DNA of 64,000 nt from Microvenator marinus (GTDB lineage Bacteria; Myxococcota_A; Bradymonadia; Bradymonadales; Bradymonadaceae), in the NCBI RefSeq assembly GCF_007993755.1, contig NZ_CP042467.1, positions 1,464,001-1,528,000 on the forward strand, given 5' to 3'. The notes under the pieces were generated by a model. It was not told where the DNA came from. It saw nothing but the letters and a program-made list of their open reading frames with translations, and made no database searches. This document shows, piece after piece, positions 57,692 through 64,000 of this stretch. Numbering within the stretch: position 1 is the stretch's first letter; the number at the start of each line of letters is the position of its first letter. Position numbers and translations under genes: made by a program.

Positions 57692-57709
57692 AGTAAGTGT
57701 TCACTAACT
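57692..57709. promoter_or_regulatory. Near-palindromic operator upstream of the acyl-CoA dehydrogenase gene
   Basis: AGTAAGTG and CACTAACT are inverted arms (seven of eight matching) around TT, 32 bases before the start codon. The shape resembles sites for TetR-type regulators of fatty acid or branched-chain acyl-CoA breakdown. The regulator gene is not in the window. Confidence 0.5.
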
Positions 57710-57852
57710 AGCGGAGTGTAGCCAAGCCCGATTGAGCGCGCAAGTGAGGCCATGTCCCCACATGAACCCACATGTAGGTTTACTCTTGAAATGCGTCAAA
57801 ATTTTGATAGGGTCTGCGCGCCGTATAAGCGGCGACGAATGAAGAGGAATCT

Positions 57853-58086
57853 ATGCTGACATGCGTGAACAGCACCCCAATTTTAAAGCTCTACTTCACC
57901 GTAGCTGAGGTCGCGTCTTGCGCTGGCGTCAAAGAGGTCGAAGTTCAGGACGCCATCGAGTACGGGGAGCTGCGAGTGTTTGACTATCTTGGTGGAAACG
58001 CACGAATCAGCCGAAAAGCGCTCGAAGCGTGGCTCAGAAAGAGAATAGACCTCGGCAGTTCACCAAGTTCCCGTGTTGGCCATTGA
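57853..58086 (+). CDS. Small excisionase/MerR-like DNA-binding protein
   Basis: A protein of 77 residues. The pattern Y-F-T-V-A-E-V-A-S-C-A-G-V, then A-I-E-Y-G-E-L-R-V, then I-S-R-K-A-L-E-A-W-L, is the HTH_17 type winged helix that binds DNA. GAGGA lies 4 bases before the ATG. It overlaps the end of the glyoxalase gene by 27 bases on the other strand. It may control a neighbour; no phage or integrase gene is near, so excision is unlikely. Confidence 0.75.
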   Translation: MLTCVNSTPILKLYFTVAEVASCAGVKEVEVQDAIEYGELRVFDYLGGNARISRKALEAWLRKRIDLGSSPSSRVGH

Positions 58087-58479
58087 AGCCCATGGTTCTT
58101 TTGGGGCCAACGCCCCGCCCTTCTGCAATAACTCGATAGATACCAAATCAGGGGAGCGCACAAACGCCATCCGGCCATCACGAGGTGGGCGATTGATCGT
58201 CACGCCCGCATCCTGAAGGCGAGCACACATTGCATAGATATCGTCGACTTCGAAAGCCAGGTGACCGAAGTTCCGCGCGCTGCCGTAGTCCTCAGGGTCC
58301 CAGTTGTAGGTGAGCTCTAAGAAAGCCTCGTCGTCGTCGGGCGCAGCAAGGAAAGTGAGGGTGAATCGACCGGCCTCACTTTCATGCCGGCGGGTCTCTC
58401 TCATTCCCAAGAGTCCGCAGTAGAACGCTAGGGATTCTTCCAAGTCCTTTACTCTCACCATGGAATGCAAATACTTCAT
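58060..58479 (-). CDS. gloA: Lactoylglutathione lyase (glyoxalase I)
   Basis: A protein of 139 residues. H5 in L-H-S-M-V-R-V, E in F-L-E-L-T-Y-N-W, H in F-G-H-L-A-F-E-V and E in S-I-E-L-L-Q-K form the metal site. The fold is the usual two-module GloA. It detoxifies methylglyoxal through a glutathione hemithioacetal. A GGAG lies 5 bases before the ATG. Its tail is about 10 residues longer than the metal-binding part needs. Confidence 0.9.
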   Translation of the reverse strand: MKYLHSMVRVKDLEESLAFYCGLLGMRETRRHESEAGRFTLTFLAAPDDDEAFLELTYNWDPEDYGSARNFGHLAFEVDDIYAMCARLQDAGVTINRPPRDGRMAFVRSPDLVSIELLQKGGALAPKEPWASMANTGTW

Positions 58480-58524
58480 GTTTCTCCGATTCGTGTTGAT
58501 GTGTTTTGGGTTTTGACGAGCTCG

Positions 58525-58818
58525 TCAGAAGTCTTCGATCTTAGCCGAGGGCTCGGCAAAGAATTCGAGAAAATATCGAACGTTATCCGAAAGTCCGCTG
58601 ACCTTAGCTCGGTCTCCCGGCTCTACAAAACCCGGCACAGCTCGAGTCAAAGCCTCTTGTCCGGCCGAAGTCTCGAGCGTTAGCTGGCCCTCTAACACGC
58701 GAACCATCACCCAAATTCCGTCGGGCCACCCAACGCCCTCGAGGTAGTCACTCGGGGTGGACCCCAAATCCAAAATCTCAGACTTTTTGATCGAAATGAG
58801 CGTTGTAGGCCAGGCCAT
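58525..58818 (-). CDS. DUF1971-type small cupin-like protein
   Basis: A protein of 97 residues. I-W-V-M-V-R-V-L-E-G-Q-L-T-L, P-G-F-V-E-P-G-D and V-R-Y-F-L-E-F-F fit the DUF1971 family, a short cupin-like fold sometimes annotated as tellurite-resistance related. No catalytic residue is obvious. AGGA lies 6 bases before the ATG. It is 45 bases after gloA on the same strand and may be in its unit. Confidence 0.65.
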   Translation of the reverse strand: MAWPTTLISIKKSEILDLGSTPSDYLEGVGWPDGIWVMVRVLEGQLTLETSAGQEALTRAVPGFVEPGDRAKVSGLSDNVRYFLEFFAEPSAKIEDF

Positions 58819-58840
58819 AGTTTTCCTGAATCAATGGGAA

Positions 58841-59467
58841 TCAAAGCACGTCAATGAACCAATCAACGAGCAAGCAGAGGACCAAAAGATGAGGCGCTAG
58901 TCCAATTGCTGACCCAATCGCGTAGTCCCGCATGCGAACGTTAGACATCGAGAGCAAATAGTTCAACCAGGGAGCACCCGCCATCATCGTACGAAGGAGC
59001 GCAATCGTTCGAATGGGCTTAGTGTCGAGATGCAAGAGCGCGCGCTTGACCCAGGGTTTCTCCACGGCATCAAGTGCCCTTCCTCCCAAAGTCCTGACAA
59101 AAACAAAGCTGATGCACACGCTGAGTACATTTGTGGAGTAGCCGATCGCCCAACCCTGTCCAAAACCATACGAGAGAACCGCCGCCGCTAAGAAGACGTT
59201 GCTCGGAAGGTGCAAGATATTTCCAACGACAAAAGCCAGAACATAGAGACCGATACCGGTCCAGCCAGCCTGGGTCATCCATGCGCGCACGTTGTCTTTG
59301 GTGATATGCTCGAGCCACCCAAAATAAGCGGCAACCGCGTACATAGCCCCTACCACGAACACGAGCAATAACACGCGAATCAGCGCACTTTTCTTCTTGG
59401 CTGATACCGGAAGAATTCCGTCAACTTCGGCTGGCAGTTCCGCGACTTTTGTGTGTCCACTATCCAT
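58841..59467 (-). CDS. VTT/TVP38-type membrane protein
   Basis: A protein of 208 residues with about five membrane segments. G-N-I-L-H-L-P-S-N-V-F-L-A-A-A and F-V-R-T-L-G-G-R-A-L fit the VTT (SNARE-associated / TVP38 / DedA-like) fold, together with P-W-L-N-Y-L-L-S. Members of this fold act as lipid scramblases or ion-linked carriers in several organisms. The role here is unknown. It may belong with the DUF1971-like gene just downstream. Confidence 0.8.
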   Translation of the reverse strand: MDSGHTKVAELPAEVDGILPVSAKKKSALIRVLLLVFVVGAMYAVAAYFGWLEHITKDNVRAWMTQAGWTGIGLYVLAFVVGNILHLPSNVFLAAAVLSYGFGQGWAIGYSTNVLSVCISFVFVRTLGGRALDAVEKPWVKRALLHLDTKPIRTIALLRTMMAGAPWLNYLLSMSNVRMRDYAIGSAIGLAPHLLVLCLLVDWFIDVL

Positions 59468-59638
59468 GGCTTAATCATTCCAATTCATTCTACAATATGG
59501 ATCTTGGACTAATCGCCGCACAAAAACAAATCTCGTTCTTCAAACACGACGCCAGGCTTGGATATTGACGTCCTACATTCTCTGGAACCAAACACAAATA
59601 AGTGATAGTTCAGCGACGTAGAAAACTCAGGAGAAGTT

Positions 59639-60394
59639 GTGATCGCGTCAAACACCAAAGATGCACTGATTTTGGCTGCTGGGATGGGTAGCAGGCTCAG
59701 CGCTGAAGAAGGCCATAAATTGTTGGCCAAGGTTGGAGGTGTTGCCCTCCTCGACCACCATCTCGACGGATTGAGTCGCCTTGGAGTTGAACGGCTAACC
59801 ATCGTCACCGGACACGCGAACACCGAACTTGAGGAGAGGCTTTCAGCCTGGAAGTCCCCCATCGAGATCACCACGACGTTCAATCCTGAGTACCGCAAGT
59901 CCAACGGCATTTCGGTTCTGTGCGGCGCAAGAAAGATTCGAGAGTTTGGCGCGGATGCGTTCTGGCTCCTCATGAGTGATCACCTCTTTGAGCCGACTCT
60001 CTTCGAAACCCTGCACAACAACACCCACGAACTCGACCACGCGGCTGGCGTGCTCGCCGTGGACTCTAAGCTCGAGACGATTTACGACATGCCGGACGCG
60101 ACCAAGGTTCATCTTGAGTCCCAAGACTCAGGCATGCTGGCGATTGGCAAGGAGCTCGACGAGTTCAACTGGGTAGATGCGGGGCTTTTCTGGTGCGGAC
60201 CAGAGTTCACGGGCGCACTTGAGAGCGAGCTTGCCGACCGAGGTGATTGCTCAACATCGGATGCCGTCAGACGCCTCAATGCCGCAAAACACATGTATTT
60301 TTGGGACATCGGGCATCACGAATGGCAAGACGTGGACACTCCTGGCGCGCGCGCCCATGCTGAAGGCCTCTTGAAGAAGTGGAGCAACTCATGA
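59639..60394 (+). CDS. Nucleotidyltransferase (MobA-like / inositol-phosphate cytidylyltransferase type)
   Basis: A protein of 251 residues read from a GTG with AGGAG nearby. L-I-L-A-A-G-M-G-S-R-L, then E-G-H-K-L-L-A-K-V-G-G, is the NTP-transferase signature, and L-L-M-S-D-H-L-F-E-P resembles inositol-1-phosphate cytidylyltransferases. Activation of a sugar or polyol phosphate is likely; the substrate is uncertain. It overlaps the lipoprotein gene downstream by 4 bases, so both products are probably made together. Confidence 0.75.
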   Translation: MIASNTKDALILAAGMGSRLSAEEGHKLLAKVGGVALLDHHLDGLSRLGVERLTIVTGHANTELEERLSAWKSPIEITTTFNPEYRKSNGISVLCGARKIREFGADAFWLLMSDHLFEPTLFETLHNNTHELDHAAGVLAVDSKLETIYDMPDATKVHLESQDSGMLAIGKELDEFNWVDAGLFWCGPEFTGALESELADRGDCSTSDAVRRLNAAKHMYFWDIGHHEWQDVDTPGARAHAEGLLKKWSNS

Positions 60395-61527
60395 GTTTGT
60401 TGTTTAGAAGTACACTCACCGGACTTTGTGGCTCGCTGCTTCTCCTCAGCGCGTGCGGTGACGATAGCTCGTCGCCCAATGAGCAAGTCAGCACCACCAA
60501 CAATGCAACCAATTCGCAAACCATCCCCGAAGAGGCTCGGGCCCTTCTACCCTGCGATTCAGACGAAGAAGCCAGTTTTATTGGGTCTAATTACGTTGAC
60601 TCCGGTGACCTAGCGGACTCGGAATACGCACATTCCGCCGAAGAGCAACGCGGTCCCGGCGAGCCGACGACCGTGAGGATTATGACTCAGGATCAGGTGT
60701 TCGTGGAGGATTCATGCGAGGACGGAAGCTTTCGAGTCTCTGAGGAGCTTCAGCACCCTTATATGGTTTGGATTGAGACGGAAAATGAGATTACGTCTCG
60801 AAATCTGGCTCGGTTTACTCCCGAAGCCTTAGAAGACGGAACCTTCGACATCTTGGTCTTTGGTGACTCGATCCCTGTGTTTGGTCCAACGCCATACTTC
60901 CCAAATATTCTTCGCGACAAGTTCCAACGGTTTGGTGAAGTGACACTTGAGAACGTGGCCGTGAGCGGCTCAACTTCCGTCGAGTGGATTCCTGGGGCGG
61001 TTCATTTTGAGAATCGTTTGAGCCCGAATTTGGGCGAGGCTGATTTGATTGTGTTCTCGCTCGGTGGAAACGACCTACAAGACTTTGCTTTCGAGATAGA
61101 CCCCAATAATGTGGCGGCTAAGATCGGAGAATTGCCTGCGCTCATCGACGAGATTGAGGCAAATCTAAAGCTCACGATTGCTGAGGTTCGAGCCCAAAAC
61201 CCGGATGCCGACATCGTGTGGCTTGTGTATCCAAACTACGCACGCAGCACCGAGTGGGAGGCCTTCATTCCACCACAGAACAAGGAATTGGCAGTTCGAT
61301 TTCTCGATAGTACTCTGAGTGACGTTCGAAAGAGAATGGCCAACGAAGACATCTTGCTCTTGGATATGCTTGGCGCCACTGCGGAAGAGAATCTGGACAC
61401 TTTCCTGGTAGATCCACTTCACCTCAACGTGGAAGGCCATCAATTCTGGGCTGATGAGCTCTTCAGACTCCTCGGCGGTGTCGAAGGACCCGAGCCGCTG
61501 GAGCGTCAATGGGCTTTGAGCCCTTGA
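60391..61527 (+). CDS. SGNH-hydrolase lipoprotein
   Basis: A protein of 378 residues. The ATG overlaps the previous stop (ATGA) and has GGAG 6 bases upstream. The signal ends L-L-L-L-S-A-C. After an N-terminal domain (about 30-150) comes the hydrolase: V-F-G-D-S-I-P-V-F-G (Ser nucleophile), S-L-G-G-N-D and D-P-L-H-L-N-V-E-G-H (catalytic Asp-His). It is a surface or periplasmic esterase, perhaps removing an acyl group from glycan. The link to the nucleotidyltransferase suggests a shared surface-modification task; that is inference. Confidence 0.82.
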   Translation: MSLLFRSTLTGLCGSLLLLSACGDDSSSPNEQVSTTNNATNSQTIPEEARALLPCDSDEEASFIGSNYVDSGDLADSEYAHSAEEQRGPGEPTTVRIMTQDQVFVEDSCEDGSFRVSEELQHPYMVWIETENEITSRNLARFTPEALEDGTFDILVFGDSIPVFGPTPYFPNILRDKFQRFGEVTLENVAVSGSTSVEWIPGAVHFENRLSPNLGEADLIVFSLGGNDLQDFAFEIDPNNVAAKIGELPALIDEIEANLKLTIAEVRAQNPDADIVWLVYPNYARSTEWEAFIPPQNKELAVRFLDSTLSDVRKRMANEDILLLDMLGATAEENLDTFLVDPLHLNVEGHQFWADELFRLLGGVEGPEPLERQWALSP

Positions 61528-61536
61528 GAGATTTTT

Positions 61537-61962
61537 ATGAGCGAGGAAGATGACCCCATCACCATGAATGTTCTCGATGAAGATGAGTTCATCGAAGACG
61601 AGACCATGGATGTTTCTGCCCTGCGCGAGACCATTCGCGATTCGCTCGATTTTTCAAGGACTGTAGAGCTCAGCGTTGATGCAATCGCAAGTTCCTTGAC
61701 CAGCACCGTCCCAAAGGCTCGCCAGAGCCATTTGACCACTACAAGCTCCATCCAGCCCATGTTGGAAGCAAAAACGCAGGAGCGTGCGGTTCCGAAGGCC
61801 CTATTGAGGGCGGCGCAACCCACATCTGACTTCCCAGCTCCCGAGACTTATGTCTTTGAAGGCATCATCGACAAGAATGGACGTTTTCAAGTCCCTGAGG
61901 AGTACCGAGAGGTCCTCCAGCATCGAGTCGTAAAAGTCGTCGTGGTGCCCGAAGAAAACTAG
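61537..61962 (+). CDS. Small acidic protein with an AbrB-like C-terminus
   Basis: A protein of 141 residues. The first half is acidic and poorly structured (D-E-D-E-F-I-E-D-E-T). The last 40 residues (E-G-I-I-D-K-N-G-R-F-Q-V-P-E-E-Y-R) resemble the swapped-hairpin AbrB/SpoVT fold, with N-G-R then V-P. AbrB-like folds bind DNA as dimers. It is 9 bases after the SGNH gene and its end overlaps the histidine kinase gene by 4 bases on the other strand. The domain match is tentative. Confidence 0.6.
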   Translation: MSEEDDPITMNVLDEDEFIEDETMDVSALRETIRDSLDFSRTVELSVDAIASSLTSTVPKARQSHLTTTSSIQPMLEAKTQERAVPKALLRAAQPTSDFPAPETYVFEGIIDKNGRFQVPEEYREVLQHRVVKVVVVPEEN

Positions 61963-63458
61963 GCTTTGTGGATAAGGCCCATCCAACGCTGGATGAATGC
62001 TCGAAGCTCGTCCGGGGTGAAAGGCTTCTCGATGCATCGGCGGGGATGGGCTTCGAGAAACTCCTGTGCGCGCGTCGTGAATGCGCCACCAGTCATGAAG
62101 ACCACCGTATGTGCGCGTGAGTCTCCGGCCCTTTCAAGGCGCTCAAAAAAGTCCATTCCCGTCATTCCCGGCATCATCAGGTCCGTCAAGATCAAATCAA
62201 ACTCAGCGGAGTCCAAGGCCTCAAGGGCTTCGATGGCGCTTGTCTTAGTCACAACCTTGTGTTCCCGAAGAGCCTGCGAGATTACCATGCCAATTACAGG
62301 CTCATCATCAACCACGAGGATGCGTGCCGAGCTCTCAGACGCCTTCACAACGGTTGGCGACTGAAGCGTTATCTCCCGGTCGCTCGCTGGCAAAATGACC
62401 TGGAAAACACACCCCTTAGACGAGGAACTAAGTTCGATTCGGCCACCAAAACCAGCGATGATCGAGTGACAGATTGAGAGCCCCAAACCCGTCCCAACTC
62501 CTACTGGTTTGGTTGTGAAGAAGGGCTCGAAGACTTTCAGCCTATTCTCCTCAGAGATACCCGGGCCTGTGTCCTTGATCTCTACTACCGCCTCACCCGC
62601 ATCGTTGGTGTAGGTAGAAACGGTGATGACGCTATCGTCATAGGCCTGATCCTCCATCGCCTGAGCGGCATTGATGAGCAGATTGATAAGCACCTGGCCA
62701 AGCCGCGCTGAGTCACCATTGACGTTGGGTACTCGCTCAAATTGGGTCTGAAGATGAGCGCTATGACGGATCTCATTTTGGGTCATATCCATCGAGGTCT
62801 GCACAATAGGCAGGAGGGCAACCACATGGGTTTCCTCGTTCTCCGACCTCGACAACGTATTCAGACTCAGAACAATCTTCCGAATCCGCTCAGCGCCCTT
62901 CAAGGACTCGCCGATCATCTTCTGAAGGGATTCGTCCTTGGGGTAGAGTTCTTGGACCAGTGAGAGATTTCCAACAATGAACGTGAGCGGATTGTTGATC
63001 TCGTGGGCTACTCCAGCGGCGAGTGTACCCACGCTGGACATGCGGTCGGCGAAGATGAGCTGCGTCTTCATCTTCTCCTGTTCTTGTCGAGATGCCTCGA
63101 GCGCAAGCTCAGCTTCCATCTGGTCGGTGACGTCACGCGCAACGGCGTAAACCAATTCCTTTCCAAAATCATAGACGGAGCGCCACTCAAACCAACGAAA
63201 CCCGCCGTCCTTTGTTCGGTACCGATTGCGCAAGAGCGAGTGACTCCCTCTTTCGAACATAGCGGCTCGGGCATTGAGCACAGTGTGGTGATCCTCGGGA
63301 AGCACGAAGTCAAGAATAGGTCTCGCGAGCAACTCCTCCTTTGTCCAACCAAGGGTCCGCACCCAGGACTGGTTCAGTCGTTTGAAATATCCATCTCTCC
63401 CTGCAACACAAATGCAGTCGAGAGACATTTCAAAGAAATCGTCATCGTGTTCGTACAT
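61959..63458 (-). CDS. Soluble hybrid histidine kinase (PAS-HisKA-HATPase-REC)
   Basis: A protein of 499 residues without a membrane segment. A PAS domain (about 5-115, with D-V-T-D-Q-M-E-A at its end) leads to a HisKA helix with the phosphorylated His in [10 protein letters not shown] (near 150). The ATPase boxes follow: [16 protein letters not shown] and G-T-G-L-G-L-S. A C-terminal receiver has I-L-V-V-D-D-E-P and the phospho-Asp in I-L-T-D-L-M-M-P-G, then K in I-E-K-P-F. It may pass phosphate on through a His-phosphotransfer protein. No partner gene is adjacent. Confidence 0.94.
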   Translation of the reverse strand: MYEHDDDFFEMSLDCICVAGRDGYFKRLNQSWVRTLGWTKEELLARPILDFVLPEDHHTVLNARAAMFERGSHSLLRNRYRTKDGGFRWFEWRSVYDFGKELVYAVARDVTDQMEAELALEASRQEQEKMKTQLIFADRMSSVGTLAAGVAHEINNPLTFIVGNLSLVQELYPKDESLQKMIGESLKGAERIRKIVLSLNTLSRSENEETHVVALLPIVQTSMDMTQNEIRHSAHLQTQFERVPNVNGDSARLGQVLINLLINAAQAMEDQAYDDSVITVSTYTNDAGEAVVEIKDTGPGISEENRLKVFEPFFTTKPVGVGTGLGLSICHSIIAGFGGRIELSSSSKGCVFQVILPASDREITLQSPTVVKASESSARILVVDDEPVIGMVISQALREHKVVTKTSAIEALEALDSAEFDLILTDLMMPGMTGMDFFERLERAGDSRAHTVVFMTGGAFTTRAQEFLEAHPRRCIEKPFTPDELRAFIQRWMGLIHKA

Positions 63459-63553
63459 GAGCTAAATTCGATCGCACACCCTCGGGCCTCAAAGAGGCTG
63501 GTCGATACCTGTAGATTTGGATAATGTGCCCACGCATATCATCAGAGGATCTC

Positions 63554-64000
63554 ATGAAAATTACAATCCTGCTTCTTATTTCCATGCTGGTTGCTTGCGG
63601 AAGCACCAACAAGAAAGAAATCAAGCGCGAGCAGATCAACACGGACGACGCAAAGCTCACGGGGTATCTTGAGGATCTGCAAGGAGAATCCTGTTCTCCC
63701 TATTGTACTGCCACCGAAAACGAGCTCGATCTCGACAAAGAATTCGCCCAAGACGAGGCCACACTGGTCGAAGCGGATGGCAATACCTGCGCCGATGTGG
63801 TGATCCGTACGATCGCCGAACATGACGTCTCGATATCCAACCTGGCCGGCTCATGTCTCGTAGACGACTTGGAGTCTCCTCTTCAGGTGGGCCAAGAGAC
63901 CATCAATATTTTGGAGTATTCCGACGCGGAAGGGCCACGCATATTGGTGGAGGGACTTATGGACGGCGAGCTCACGGACGAAAACGGCCAAGCCACCAGC
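63554..64000 (+). CDS. Lipoprotein, N-terminal part
   Basis: The first 149 codons are present and the frame is open to the right edge. The signal is M-K-I-T-I-L-L-L-I-S-M-L-V-A-C with lipidated Cys15. AGAGGA lies 4 bases before the ATG. The mature part is acidic and has several Cys (S-C-S-P-Y-C, N-T-C-A-D, G-S-C-L-V-D). No family was recognised. It is divergent from the histidine kinase gene. Confidence 0.8.
   Translation, partial: MKITILLLISMLVACGSTNKKEIKREQINTDDAKLTGYLEDLQGESCSPYCTATENELDLDKEFAQDEATLVEADGNTCADVVIRTIAEHDVSISNLAGSCLVDDLESPLQVGQETINILEYSDAEGPRILVEGLMDGELTDENGQATS

Noticed and set aside
57853-58086. Excisionase of an integrated element
   Set aside because: The small HTH protein fits the fold, but no integrase, attachment repeat or tRNA end is nearby; a plain regulator is more likely.

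Overview
The window reads as an ordinary chromosomal stretch from a Gram-negative bacterium of the myxobacterial (former deltaproteobacterial) lineage, perhaps Bradymonadia-like. The grounds are: a Ser/Thr kinase with a C-terminal PEGA domain, an FHA protein, an AgmX/PglI-type protein, a CarF-type plasmalogen desaturase, paired cysteine-rich lipoproteins with Asn/Pro/Thr linkers, a DUF1588-type cytochrome lipoprotein next to a DUF1501 Tat protein, and many short lipoproteins. Base composition looks only moderately GC-rich, lower than Myxococcus. The lineage is an inference; no rRNA or tRNA gene is present. I see no insertion sequence, prophage or CRISPR array. Genes are dense, with many 4-base start/stop overlaps.

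Layout. 1-2.5 kb: a secreted DUF1501 / cytochrome-type lipoprotein pair. 2.8-5.8 kb: a fused AroB-AroA shikimate enzyme and a TPR membrane protein. 5.9-10 kb: a MepA-type murein endopeptidase, a Ser/Thr kinase and a coiled-coil exported protein, with a perfect 18-bp palindrome between the last two. 10-13.5 kb: dapD, a DapC-like aminotransferase, a membrane protein and a TerB-like protein in one operon. 13.6-20.5 kb: a large CpXC-like/coiled-coil/HEAT protein, a phosphoesterase, an exported Pro/Glu-rich protein, an outer-membrane barrel whose only sensible start codon is ATC, and a lipoprotein. 20.5-23 kb: the polyamine genes speH, speE and speB with hairpins in both leaders, then msrB. 23.4-27.3 kb: a class V aminotransferase, ettA and ansA. 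27.3-29.1 kb: a CarF/PEDS1 desaturase divergent from an EF-hand plus scramblase-like protein. 29.1-30.6 kb: a clear cobalamin riboswitch ahead of two lipoprotein genes, and a 50-residue protein gene. 30.9-39 kb: a fused alpha-keto acid dehydrogenase E1, a DCC protein, twin Cys-rich lipoproteins and a membrane sulfatase-fold enzyme. 39-44 kb: SspB-like, AgmX-like, M42 peptidase, cystathionine lyase-type enzyme and FHA protein. 44-47.2 kb: the conserved rpsB-tsf-pyrH-frr block with a terminator between tsf and pyrH. 47.4-64 kb: a mix of metabolism (gcvP, hisG, acyl-CoA dehydrogenase, glyoxalase), signalling (cyclic-nucleotide-binding protein, ParA-like ATPase, hybrid histidine kinase) and surface lipoproteins.

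How the parts relate. Membrane and envelope functions dominate: plasmalogen formation, possible lipid scrambling, murein cleavage, an outer-membrane barrel and about nine lipoproteins. The strongest candidate for something new is the B12-sensing RNA that controls two lipoproteins of unknown role. Next come the AroB-AroA fusion, the apparent ATC start codon, and the adjacent plasmalogen/EF-hand-scramblase genes. Functions come from motif reading only; no database search was possible.
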